DNA of 64,000 nucleotides, taken from Kiritimatiellia bacterium. Its GTDB lineage: Bacteria; Verrucomicrobiota; Kiritimatiellia; CAIQIC01; JAGNIJ01. Below the pieces are notes generated by a model. The model searched no databases, was not told the DNA's origin, and saw only the letters and a program-made list of their open reading frames with translations. Positions within the stretch are counted from its first letter, which is position 1; the number at the start of each line of letters is the position of its first letter. The stretch covers positions 1 through 64,000 of the forward strand of contig JAGNIJ010000001.1 of the NCBI GenBank assembly GCA_018001225.1. The letters are read 5' to 3'. Below are positions 34,120-42,777 of this stretch, one piece after another. The position numbers and the translations under genes are program-made.

Positions 34120-35298
34120 TTGACGACCACAGCCATGAAAGAGAAGCACAGCCTTCACGAACTCGAAGCCGAAGTGGCGGAACTGACGCGGCTGCTGGTG
34201 CAGTCCGAGCGCGCCCAGTCGCTGGGCGCGCTGTCCGGCGGCGTGGCCCACCATTTCAACAACCTGCTGTCGGTGATCCTCGGCTATTCCTCCTTCGTGC
34301 TCAACCGCGAGTCCCTCTCGAAGGAGGCCGCCGAGGCGCTGCGCAAGATCGCCGAGGCCGCCCAGCGGGGGCGCCGCCTGACGGAGGAGATCCTGGCGTT
34401 CCTCGGCGGCGACAGCGAGGAGGTCAAGCCGTGCAGCGTGCACGACACGCTGCGCCACGTGCTCTCGCTGCTCGAATCCCAGACCGGGACCGCCATCCGC
34501 GTGCGCACCCATTTCGACGCCCGCCGCGACACGGTCCTCTCCGTGCCCAGCGCCATCCACCAGATCGTCTTCAACCTCCTGACCCACGCGATCGACAGCC
34601 TGCCGGGCGGCGGCTGGCTGGAGGTCAGCACGACGAACGAGCGCATGGGCGGCGAGGCCGGGGAGCGCGAGTTCCTGCAACTCGACGTCGTGGACCTTTC
34701 GGAGAAGGGGGCGGAGCCCCGCCGCGCCGCGCCCGAGGCCGGCGCGCGCAAGAGCCTCAAGCTCTCCAGCGCCTACGGCATGGTCGGCCGCCTCGAGGGC
34801 TCGCTCGTCATCACCGAGCAGGGCGACGCGGGGAGCCGCGTGCGCGTCCTGCTGCCCGTCGGCGCCGCCGGCGCGGCGGCCCCCGAGGAGACGAAGCGCC
34901 GCCGGCGCCTGACGCCGCGCGTGATCTGGGTGGTCGACGACGACCCCATCTTCCGGGAGATGTGCCGCCAGGTCCTTTCCGACAGCGGCCACGAGGTCGA
35001 GGAACTGGACAGCGGCTCGGCGTTCAAGGAGCGCTGGCGCAAGGGCGGCGCGAAGCCCGACCTGATCATCATGGATTTCAGCATGCCGGAGTACAACGGC
35101 CTTCAGCTCTGCGAATGGCTCAAGGCCGAGGGCGGTCTCGTGCCCGTGATCCTGGTCAGCGGCTTCGCCGCCACGCAGCCGGACATCGCCAGGGCCCTGC
35201 GCCTGAAGCGGACCTCCTTCCTCCAGAAGCCCTTCTCGTTCCGCGAGATGACCGACGTCGTCACCATGGCGATGGGCGAGACCCTGATCGGGGAATAA
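34120..35298 (+). CDS. Hybrid histidine kinase with degenerate ATPase domain and intact receiver
   Basis: A 392-residue cytoplasmic two-component protein. A coiled-coil lead-in is followed by a HisKA H-box, GGVAHHFNNLLSVILGYSSF (phospho-acceptor His44). The HATPase region is reduced. The N-box reads FNLLTHAIDSLPGGG (Asn152 kept, second Asn replaced by His156), the G1 box is DLSEKG instead of DxGxG, and the ATP-lid and G2 (GTGLGL) are lost (SLKLSSAYGMVGRLEG). The receiver at about 266-385 is intact: DDD at 273-275, Asp319 in IMDFSMP, Ser347 and Lys370. The start seems to be TTG 34120, 9 nt after AGGGA; ATG 34135 has no ribosome site. It may be a phosphatase/scaffold or act on phosphate from another kinase. 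Confidence 0.82.
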   Translation: MTTTAMKEKHSLHELEAEVAELTRLLVQSERAQSLGALSGGVAHHFNNLLSVILGYSSFVLNRESLSKEAAEALRKIAEAAQRGRRLTEEILAFLGGDSEEVKPCSVHDTLRHVLSLLESQTGTAIRVRTHFDARRDTVLSVPSAIHQIVFNLLTHAIDSLPGGGWLEVSTTNERMGGEAGEREFLQLDVVDLSEKGAEPRRAAPEAGARKSLKLSSAYGMVGRLEGSLVITEQGDAGSRVRVLLPVGAAGAAAPEETKRRRRLTPRVIWVVDDDPIFREMCRQVLSDSGHEVEELDSGSAFKERWRKGGAKPDLIIMDFSMPEYNGLQLCEWLKAEGGLVPVILVSGFAATQPDIARALRLKRTSFLQKPFSFREMTDVVTMAMGETLIGE

Positions 35299-35303
35299 AA
35301 TAA

Positions 35304-35324
35304 GGGCGCCGGCAAGCGGCGCCC
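35304..35324. terminator. Bidirectional hairpin between convergent genes
   Basis: GGGCGCC (35304-35310) pairs perfectly with GGCGCCC (35318-35324) over a 7-nt loop. It is preceded by AATAAAATAA and lies between the kinase stop (35298) and the barrel gene stop (35350). Confidence 0.65.
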
Positions 35325-35349
35325 CTACTTCGTTCCCCGCGGAGGTCGA

Positions 35350-35859
35350 TCAGAATTCGAACCGCACGCAGCCGCCGAGGATCGCCGTGTCGGTGTCCAC
35401 GTCGATGTCGCCCCATTCCGTGAACTGGTAGCGGCCGTAGATGTCCAGGTGGAGGGCATCCGGCAGGACTTCCAGGTCCAGGCCGGCGCGCAGGACGTAG
35501 AACGGATCGTCCGCCCAGTCCTTGATGGGATCGCCGAAGTAATAGATGCCGACGCCGACGCCCGCATAGATCCAGCTGCCGAGGATGGCGAACGCCTGGG
35601 GCGCGTAGTCCGTGTCCCCCCGGCCGAGCACGCCGTCCGGGAAGAATTCCACGTCGGCCTCGATCCGGAACATCTCCGACGGACAGTACTGGTAGGACAC
35701 GAGGTAGGACAGGCCGTCCTCGTCGAAGTCCTCGTCCACGTCGTCGATCACGCGCCAGTAGTTGACGCCGCCGCCGAGCCGGCTCTCCTGCGCCGCCGCC
35801 GGCATCGCGAACACGGAGACAAACAACAGCGCCAGCAGTACACCGATCGCTTTCTTCAT
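35350..35859 (-). CDS. Small outer-membrane beta-barrel protein
   Basis: A 169-residue product with a clean signal peptide (GVLLALLFVSVFAMPAAAQE). It then shows alternating amphipathic strands with aromatic girdles (YLVSYQYCPSEMFRIEADVE, SWIYAGVGVGIYYFG, FYVLRAGLDLEVL, LDIYGRYQFTEWGDIDVD) and ends in CVRFEF, with the terminal Phe used by the BAM machinery. It looks like an 8-stranded OmpA/opacity-type barrel of unknown role. A strong AAAGGAG site lies 6 nt before the ATG. Confidence 0.82.
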   Translation of the reverse strand: MKKAIGVLLALLFVSVFAMPAAAQESRLGGGVNYWRVIDDVDEDFDEDGLSYLVSYQYCPSEMFRIEADVEFFPDGVLGRGDTDYAPQAFAILGSWIYAGVGVGIYYFGDPIKDWADDPFYVLRAGLDLEVLPDALHLDIYGRYQFTEWGDIDVDTDTAILGGCVRFEF

Positions 35860-36019
35860 GCTTTTCTCCTTTGCTGATGACGGCGCGCCTCGCGCCGGGC
35901 CGGCATATTGCCAGCTAATTATTCATTCTAGCAGACTTCCGCCGCGCGCAAGAAAAAAAGTCAACAAGATCGCGCTTTTGTGGTAAGCATGGAATCGTTT
36001 AACCATGGGAGTTCAACAC

Positions 36020-38957
36020 ATGCGCCGAACCATACTGCCCTCCATGCTCCTGCTGATTGCCGGCCTCGTGTTCACCGCGCAGGCCGATCCACCGAACACC
36101 GCGATCCTCGACGGCCGGCCCACGGAGTACGACGGGACCGACCTGGCCGGCACGTTCACCGGCGCGCCGCTGTGGGTCGGCAGCCTCATCACCAACCTGT
36201 ACGTCACTTGGGACGAGGCGTACCTGTACGTCGCGCTGCAGGGTTGGGAGGCCGACAACAAGCTGGTGGTCCTGCTGGACGTGGACCCCGAGGCCGGGAC
36301 GGGCGCGACCACGACGACCAACTGGGTGAACGTGGACCCTGCCTACATCAAGTACAACTGCGTGGGCTGGCAGGCCTCGGACGCCGCGGCCGACAGCTTC
36401 GGCCTGGATTACATGCTGGCCTCCGAAGGCTATTATAACAACGTCCTGCGGATTACCTACGACGGCGTGACGCTGGACACCAACGCCGTCGAGGCGCTGT
36501 TCGACCAGGGCAACGGCGCCGGCCCGCGCGGCACGCCGGTGGATATGGTCGTGCAGGCCGACGCGACCGCCTGCGACCTGAAGGGCTTCGAAGCCCGCAT
36601 CCCTTGGAGCGTGCTGTACGCCGGGACCCGCTTCGGGACCGTCGACGCCGGCAAGGTCGTGCCGTACGGGGCGCGGCTGCGCCTCTTCGCCAACCTGCAC
36701 AATAACGCGCCGGACAGTTCCTATAGCGCGTCGGACGTCATTCCCGCGCAGGTCAGCGCGGGCGCGGCCTACGCCGACGGGCTGCTCACCACGGCCGATT
36801 ATGTCACGCTGGACGTGGACGCGGACAACGACGGCTTCCCGGACGTCGCCGCCGGCGACGTCAACGCGCCGTTCATCCGGGCGGTCGCCGGCGCGCAGTC
36901 CAACTCCATCGTTTACGCCCGCTTCAACGAAGACGTCGTGGAGGCGACGGCGACGAACCCGGCGAACTGGGAAGTGGGCGGGGGGATCCCGGAATCCGTG
37001 GACAAGCTGGCCGAGGACGCGTTCCTGCTGCACCTGACGAACGACCTGCCGGCGGCCGGGACGCTCGTGCCGGTCCGGTCGTTCAACATCGAGGACGCGG
37101 CGACGAACAGCAAGACCGCGTCGCTCTGCCTGTTCCCTTCGGACTCGGGCATCGCCACCGCGGTGACCGTCCGCTTCGTGCTCCAGACCGCCTCCGGGTT
37201 CGGCCGGACGAACGGCCTGGCCTACCACCTCAACGGCTCCACCGAGCCGCTGGAGTGGGGCTACCCGCCCTCGACCTCCATGCCGCTGGCGCTGCTCGGC
37301 GGCCCGCTCACGTCGTACTTCCGCGATGTCACCTTTCCGCCCGGCACGCCGACCCGGATTTACTACAAGTACAGCGGCATCCTGAAGAACACCGGCACGA
37401 ACAACTTCGAGGCGATCCGCCTGCACAACTACGCCGACGCGTCGCGCTGGCTCACCCTGCCGACCGACGGCAGCAGCCTCGTGGTCACCGACTACCTCGG
37501 CGCGGCCGCCCATCCGTGGCGCGACCCGAACGACACGAACGTGGATCATTACGCGGCGTTGTACGCCGACGCGCGCCGCGGCGACGCCGGCGTGCGCGAG
37601 CGCGTGACCATGACCTTCCGGCTCGACCTTTCCGGCCGCGACCTCTACGGCGTCCAGCGCGTCCTCGTCGTCGGCGGCGACCCGCTGCGGGGCTACAACC
37701 GCAGCGGCACGGGCGTCAGCGACTGGCCGGGCAATGCCGCCGTGGTCGGCTGGGACCTCGGCGGCGTGGAGTTGGTGGACGACGGCACGCTGGGCGACGC
37801 GGCCGCCGGGGACGGCATCTACTCGCGCACGTGGGGCTTCACGACCAACGGCCTCGACGCCGCGCTCGTGGGCGATCCCTATTCCCTGGTGGGGGGGCGA
37901 TTACTTCAGCGTGCCGTACGCCGGGAGCTGGGCGGACCGGCGTACGCCCCGCAGCTTCGCCTACAAGTACGCCGTGGTTTTCGGCGTCGAGGACGCGCTG
38001 CTGGACCCGGCCTCGGATGTCGAGTACTACATCGAAACGGGCGCGACGAACATCGTGCTCGACCCGTACGTGTGGGCCAACAGCGAACTGCCCTTCGCGC
38101 CGGCGGCCAACCCGCCGGAGCCCTACGCCCTTCAGCCGGTGGCCGGCGGGACGCGCGTCCTGTTCACGAACGCGATCGGCGAGGCCCAGCACGGCGTCCA
38201 GTTCTCCACCAACCTGGCCGCGGGCTGGGTGGATTACGGCCAGACGGCCGCGGGCTCGGGCGGGAACTGGACGGTGACCGTGGAGAACGCCAGCAACCCG
38301 ATGTTCTTCCGCCTGTACGCCGGGGCGCATCCCTTCCAGGGCGTCTGGTGGGATCCCAACCCGCTGCCGGAAACCGGCGGGACGATGCGGATCTACTACA
38401 CGCAGTACAGCCGCGGGCTGGCCGGCGACCGCAACGTGCAGATCGCGGGCAACTGGCCGGCCTCCGGCTGGGGGCCGCTCCCCATGACCTTCATCGGCGA
38501 CGGCACCTGGTACTACGACCTGGCGGTGGACACCAATGTCATCGCCAGCCCGAACTTCGAGTTCAAGCCGCGCAACGTTTCGGGCACGGTCTGGGAAGGC
38601 GTGGGCGGCGGCGGGGACAACTACCGGGCGTACCGCGGCACCCTGCGCTCCACCTGGACGCCGAACTCGCCGACGAATGGCGGGACGATCACCATCACGT
38701 ACGACCAGGCCGGCGGCCCGCTGGCGGCGGCGACCAACATCAATGCCCACCTCGGGTTCGACGAGACCTGGAACAATCTGACCACCAATGTCATGGCCAA
38801 TATCGGGGGCACGGTCTGGGAATTGTCCATCCCCATCCCGACCACCGCCGTGTTGAGCGTGAACTGGGTGTTCAACAACAAGTACAGCGGCACCACGACC
38901 AACTGGGACAGCGAGAGCGGCGGCGGCCGGGTGTGGCGCGCCTTCATCAACAAGTAG
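36020..38957 (+). CDS. Secreted multi-module carbohydrate-binding protein, interrupted by a frameshift
   Basis: The frame from ATG 36020 (GGGAG 8 nt upstream; signal peptide [18 protein letters not shown]) encodes a CBM9/DOMON-like N-terminus ([38 protein letters not shown]), a linker region and a beta module with [18 protein letters not shown]. At a run of seven G (37891-37897) the reading frame breaks. Removing one G rejoins it to the frame ending at 38957 (SLVGG then [11 protein letters not shown]), giving exactly 978 residues. The second part ends in two CBM25/53-like starch-binding modules at about 773-873 and 876-978, with [20 protein letters not shown]. No catalytic domain is seen. It may be a sequencing error in the homopolymer, a phase-variable gene, or a recent pseudogene. 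Confidence 0.75.
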
Positions 38958-38968
38958 GGGAGAAATCC

Positions 38969-39682
38969 ATGAGCAGACCGCGCCGGGCGTTCACGTTGAT
39001 CGAGTTGCTCGTGGTCATCGCGATCATCACGATCCTGATGTCCATCCTCATTCCCGTGGCCAAGCTGGGCGTCGAAAACGCCCGGCGGGCCACCTGCCGC
39101 AGCAACCTGAAGCAGATCGGCGCCGCGCTGTACCTCTACGCGGCGGACCCGGTGATGAACGGGGAGTTCACCCTCATCCGGCCCCGGCAGACGCCGCTCA
39201 TCCGCCAGTGGCCCCTGCCGAGCCACGCCATGCTGCTGGGCGGAGCGCAGCCCGCCGGAGGCTTTGTCGACCCGACCTTTGTCAGCAACCGGGTGCGCAG
39301 CCTCCTTGTGGATCCCAAGGTCTGGGTGTGCCCCAGCGACAAGATCGACGGCGACAACAAGACGCCCGTGACGCCGGCGGCCACCATCGCGGCCCTCAAC
39401 CGTTTCAACATCAGCTACATGTACATCGCGGGCCACCGGCTCACGGCCTCCCCGGAGAACGCGGCCGTCGCCCCCCTGATGTGCGACGAGGCCAACGCCA
39501 CGGAAAACGGCTCGGCGACGCCCGGCGACATGCCGGACATCACGGAAGACGACAACCACGGCGCCGAGTACCGCAACGTGCTTTACCTCGACGGCCACGT
39601 GGCGGCGATCCAGAACGCCGACGCCGCCAACAGCATCTTCACCAACCTCGTCAACACCGCGATCCTGCAGAGCATCGACTGA
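38969..39682 (+). CDS. Type II pseudopilin-like protein (DUF1559-type)
   Basis: The 237 residues begin with a short leader and prepilin motif [20 protein letters not shown], cleaved by a prepilin peptidase before Phe. Residue -1 is Ala rather than the usual Gly, as is common in PVC bacteria. A helical spine ([20 protein letters not shown]) leads to a globular C-terminal domain with VWVCPSDK and [14 protein letters not shown]; the H-rich 'DGHV' strand is the usual end of DUF1559-type pseudopilins. A GGGGAGAAATCC site precedes the ATG, and the gene is 11 bp after the carbohydrate-binding gene, so they are probably co-transcribed. Confidence 0.9.
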   Translation: MSRPRRAFTLIELLVVIAIITILMSILIPVAKLGVENARRATCRSNLKQIGAALYLYAADPVMNGEFTLIRPRQTPLIRQWPLPSHAMLLGGAQPAGGFVDPTFVSNRVRSLLVDPKVWVCPSDKIDGDNKTPVTPAATIAALNRFNISYMYIAGHRLTASPENAAVAPLMCDEANATENGSATPGDMPDITEDDNHGAEYRNVLYLDGHVAAIQNADAANSIFTNLVNTAILQSID

Positions 39683-39694
39683 CCCCGGATTGTC

Positions 39695-40132
39695 TTGAGC
39701 CTGACCGTCCACGTGAAAGGGTGGCAGGCGGCGGCCTTGCTGCTGGCCGTCCTCGGCCTGTGGCTCTTCGCCCGCGCGCGGGCCTACCGCACCCTGGACA
39801 CGGAGGCCGTGGAGGCGATCCGGCCCTGGCTCGCCGCCGCGTACATGTGGAACGCGCTGGGGGAAGCGGACCGGCCCTTTGAACGGATGACGGCCTCCGA
39901 GCAGAAGGCATTCTCGGACAAGGTCCTCGCGGCCGGCCGCGTGCGGATCACCTCGATCCGCGCCCGCGGCTCCGGGGACCATATCGTCTGCCGGGTCGAG
40001 GTGTCGGTGGACGGCCAGCCCCCGTCCGACGGCAAGACGGTCCGCTACTACGCCATGCGCTACTCGTCGCTCACCGGCTGGACCTACGAGGACGAAACAA
40101 GCCCGCTGCTGTACTACCTGACCCTATTCTGA
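39695..40132 (+). CDS. Single-pass membrane protein of unknown function
   Basis: I do not recognise this product. It is about 145 residues, with an N-terminal membrane helix (QAAALLLAVLGLWLFARARA) and a soluble domain with two predicted strands (RVRITSIRARGSGDHIVCRV, VRYYAMRYSSLTGWTYEDE). There is no in-frame ATG near the start. TTG 39695 is the longest reading, while GTG 39710, just before the helix, is an alternative, and neither has a clear ribosome site. It follows the pseudopilin by 12 bp and may belong to the same secretion-related transcript. Confidence 0.65.
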   Translation: MSLTVHVKGWQAAALLLAVLGLWLFARARAYRTLDTEAVEAIRPWLAAAYMWNALGEADRPFERMTASEQKAFSDKVLAAGRVRITSIRARGSGDHIVCRVEVSVDGQPPSDGKTVRYYAMRYSSLTGWTYEDETSPLLYYLTLF

Positions 40133-40135
40133 ATG

Positions 40136-40200
40136 TGGAGGCGGGCCGCCCCCGGCCCGCGCCGTCCCGCGACAAGCGCCGCGCGGGCGCGGCGTCTCCA
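40136..40200. terminator. Nested hairpins between convergent genes
   Basis: GCGGGCCG (40141-40148) pairs perfectly with CGGCCCGC (40153-40160) over a CCCC loop. An outer TGGAG(G)CG (from 40136) matches GCGTCTCCA ending at 40200. It fills the 71-bp gap between the unknown membrane protein gene and tcdA, both of which end here. Confidence 0.65.
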
Positions 40201-40203
40201 GGG

Positions 40204-40941
40204 TCACTTACCGCAGATCGCCCGGATCGCCTCCCGCGCCGCGACGAGGCCGAAGACCCCCGTCACGCAGCAGAGACTCCCCAGTGTCCGGCGCGGGCGC
40301 CCGCGGCGCAACGCGCCGTCCGCCTCCGGCGGCGCCGGCGGGTGCCAGGGCGGTTCGTCCGAGTACACGCAGAGGACATGTTTCTGCAGCTCTTTCGGAA
40401 CGCGGCCGCGGACTTCGCGGGCCAGCGGGCAGTCGCGCGTTTTTGAAAGCGGCGCCACTTTCACCGCCAGCGGATCGCCCCGGTTGGCCGCGCCCATGCA
40501 GGAGATCACCGCCCGCGCGCCCGCGCGGACGGCGGCGGTCAGCAGGGCCGACTTGGGCCCGACGCTGTCGATCGCGTCGATCACCACGTCCGGCGGCCCG
40601 GCCAGGATTCGGGGGAAGGATGACTCGTCGGCGAACAGTTCCAGCGCCTCGACCCGGCCGTCCGGGTTGATGTCGGCCACGCGCGCCGCGGCGGCCTCGA
40701 CCTTCTTGCGGCCGAGCGTCGAGTGGAGCGCGGCGAGGTGGCGGTTCAGGTTGCTCGCGCGGATCTCGTCGAAATCCGCCAGGCGGAAGCGCCCGACCCC
40801 GGCGCGCGCGAGGGCCTCGAGCGCGAACGAACCCACGGCCCCCAGGCCGGCGATGACCGCGAGGGCCTCGCCCAGTCTCGTCACGGCGTCCGGGCCGAGC
40901 AGCAGTTCGTTGCGCGAGAAGAAGGCTGCATCGCGAGTCAT
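40204..40941 (-). CDS. tcdA: tRNA threonylcarbamoyladenosine dehydratase
   Basis: This is an E1-like ATP-dependent enzyme that cyclises t6A37 of tRNA to ct6A. The nucleotide motif VIAGLGAVGSFALEALARAG is at about residues 28-47, followed by FRLADFDEIRASNLNRHL (D...N..R of the ThiF/MoeB/TcdA fold) and DVVIDAIDSVGPKSALL. The C-terminal ISCMGAANRGDPLAVKVAPL and CVYSDE stretches are characteristic of TcdA/CsdL rather than ThiF. The 245 residues are normal. Its start overlaps the end of the RluD-TatD fusion gene by 4 bp, so it is the last gene of that operon. Confidence 0.93.
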   Translation of the reverse strand: MTRDAAFFSRNELLLGPDAVTRLGEALAVIAGLGAVGSFALEALARAGVGRFRLADFDEIRASNLNRHLAALHSTLGRKKVEAAAARVADINPDGRVEALELFADESSFPRILAGPPDVVIDAIDSVGPKSALLTAAVRAGARAVISCMGAANRGDPLAVKVAPLSKTRDCPLAREVRGRVPKELQKHVLCVYSDEPPWHPPAPPEADGALRRGRPRRTLGSLCCVTGVFGLVAAREAIRAICGK

Positions 40942-42743
40942 TTTCTCGCCTCCCCGGCGACCTTGTGTCGCCGGAAGGAAAGGTTCCGGGCATTTTCAAG
41001 CGTGACGCGCGCCGTCTCCTCCAGCGTCCACCCCCTGATTTCCGCCAGCGCCCCGGCCACGTAGACCAGGTGCGCCGGCTCGCTCAAGGCCGGAACATGG
41101 GCAGAACCGTCAGCGGCGCGAATGACCGGCGGCAGGTCGGGGGCGTCGGTTTCGATGAGCAGCCGTTCCGCTGGCGCCCGCGCGGCGGCCTCGCGCCCGC
41201 GCCGGTTGTTCGAGCGGGTGATCGTGCCGGAGAAAGAGAAGTACGCGTTGAGTTCCGCCAGTTGTCCCATGAGTTCCGCGGGCCCGGAATAGGAATGCAG
41301 CACCAGGCCGGGCTCGTGGCGGCCGAACTCGCGCAGCAAGTCGGGCAAACGGCCCCAGGCGCGGCGGCTGTGAATCCATACGGGCCGGCCGAGCCGCCGG
41401 GCCAGTTGCAACTGGGCTAGGAAGACCTCTTCCTGTTCCGCGTCGTTCCGGTCCGGGATCGCATGGTCGAGCCCGATTTCCCCGACGCCGGCGCCGGGGT
41501 GCTCGATCAGCAGGCGTTCGAGGTTCTCGATCCATTGTGCGGAACGTTCGCGCAAGTACCACGGGTGAAGGCCGAACGCGGGGACGAGGTCCGCGTGCCG
41601 CCCGGCCAGTTCCGCGACGCGGGGCCAGTCGGATTCCGTCGAGCCGCAGCAGATCATCCGCTCGATGCCGGCCGCGCGGGCCCGGGCCAGGACACCGTCG
41701 AGGTCGGGCGCCAGCCGCTCGTCCTGCAGGTGGCAATGGGCGTCGATCCATGACCAGGCGGCGTCGCGGGAACGCCGCCCTCCATCCGCTTGTTTCTGGA
41801 GGGTCGAGCTCCCGCGAGACCGTAAGGATTCGAGCGCGGCCTGAAGGTCCGCCGGCAGCGGGGCCTGGAAGCGGCATTCCGTCCCGGCGCGCGGATCGCG
41901 GAAGGCGATCTCCGCCGCGTGCAGAAAAAGCCTCGGGATATCTTCCGAAGCGCGCCCGTACAGGCGGTCGCCCGCGACCGGATGCCCGGCCGACGCGAGC
42001 TGGCAACGGATCTGGTGCGTGACCCCCGTCCGGATGCGCACGTCGAGGAGCGTGTGCCCGGGCAGGCGCTCGCGCGGCTCGTATTCCGTGATCGCCCGCA
42101 TGGGACGGCGGCCGCGCGTTCCGTCCCGGACCACGATCATCCGGTGCGCCTCGCCCCCCGCGTGCGCCAGGAACTGATCCAGCCGCCCCCCGCGCTCCAC
42201 GTGGCCGATCACGAGCGCCACGTATTTTTTTTCGACGGACCCGGCCCGGAACTGGCGGCGGAAGAAGTCATAGGTGGCTTCGTCCCGCGCCGCCAGGAGA
42301 ACGCCCGAGGTGTCCGCGTCCAGCCGGTGCGCGATGGCCGGGAACAGGGGATCGGGCCCGAGGGCCGACAGTTCCGGGTAGCGGGCGAGCAGGGCGCTGA
42401 CGAGCGTGTGCGCGTCGCCGGGCTCCAGCGGGTGGACGGGCAGGCCCGCGGGCTTGTCGAGCACGAGGAACGCCGGGTTCTCGTGGAGCACGGCCAGGGG
42501 CAGTTCCGGGTTGGGCGCGGCCTTCCAGTCGGTGGTCTCCATCAACTCGACGATTTCGATCCGGTCGCCCGCCGCCAGCCGGGTTCCCTTGGCGGCCGGC
42601 CGGTCGTTGACATGGACGGCCTTCCGCTCGATGGCCCGGGTGACCAGCGGCCGGGTCGTGCCCGGCAGGCGCGCCACGAGAAAAAGGTCGAGCCGTTTCC
42701 CCGCGTCCGCGGGCGGCACCTCAATGACATGTTGACGAATCAT
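40938..42743 (-). CDS. Fusion of an RluA/RluD-family pseudouridine synthase with a TatD-family metallohydrolase
   Basis: One 601-residue open frame. Residues about 14-65 are an S4 RNA-binding domain (KRLDLFLVARLPGTTRPLVT). About 75-305 is a pseudouridine synthase with FLVLDKPAGLPVHPLE, the catalytic Asp142 in HRLDADTSGVLL, and GVTHQIRCQLASAGHPVAGD. Residues 306-331 are a linker. From 332 runs a TatD-like TIM barrel with WIDAHCHL (His336, His338), VGEIGLDH, VWIHSRRAW, LVLHSYSGP and LIETDAPDLPPV, so all usual metal ligands are present. There is no in-frame ATG, GTG or TTG at the TatD start, which supports a real fusion. The linker DNA is itself a palindrome (41764-41817). It overlaps tcdA and sits 34 bp after the acyltransferase gene. 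Confidence 0.88.
   Translation of the reverse strand: MIRQHVIEVPPADAGKRLDLFLVARLPGTTRPLVTRAIERKAVHVNDRPAAKGTRLAAGDRIEIVELMETTDWKAAPNPELPLAVLHENPAFLVLDKPAGLPVHPLEPGDAHTLVSALLARYPELSALGPDPLFPAIAHRLDADTSGVLLAARDEATYDFFRRQFRAGSVEKKYVALVIGHVERGGRLDQFLAHAGGEAHRMIVVRDGTRGRRPMRAITEYEPRERLPGHTLLDVRIRTGVTHQIRCQLASAGHPVAGDRLYGRASEDIPRLFLHAAEIAFRDPRAGTECRFQAPLPADLQAALESLRSRGSSTLQKQADGGRRSRDAAWSWIDAHCHLQDERLAPDLDGVLARARAAGIERMICCGSTESDWPRVAELAGRHADLVPAFGLHPWYLRERSAQWIENLERLLIEHPGAGVGEIGLDHAIPDRNDAEQEEVFLAQLQLARRLGRPVWIHSRRAWGRLPDLLREFGRHEPGLVLHSYSGPAELMGQLAELNAYFSFSGTITRSNNRRGREAAARAPAERLLIETDAPDLPPVIRAADGSAHVPALSEPAHLVYVAGALAEIRGWTLEETARVTLENARNLSFRRHKVAGEARK
41764..41817. repeat. Palindrome encoding the RluD-TatD linker
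   Basis: TCGCGGGA (41764-41771) pairs with TCCCGCGA (41810-41817), and CCCTCCA (41778-41784) pairs with TGGAGGG (41797-41803), with an unpaired 6-nt stretch between the two stems and a 12-nt loop. It lies inside the coding sequence, exactly at the junction between the two enzyme domains. Confidence 0.75.
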
Positions 42744-42777
42744 AGCCTGGCGGGAGGCCGGCCCCGGCCGTCGCCGC

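Noticed and set aside
36005..39682. A single 1225-codon protein joining the carbohydrate-binding and pseudopilin genes
   Set aside because: It arises only from reading past the G7 frameshift; the middle is out-of-frame sequence and the pilin has its own ribosome site and start.
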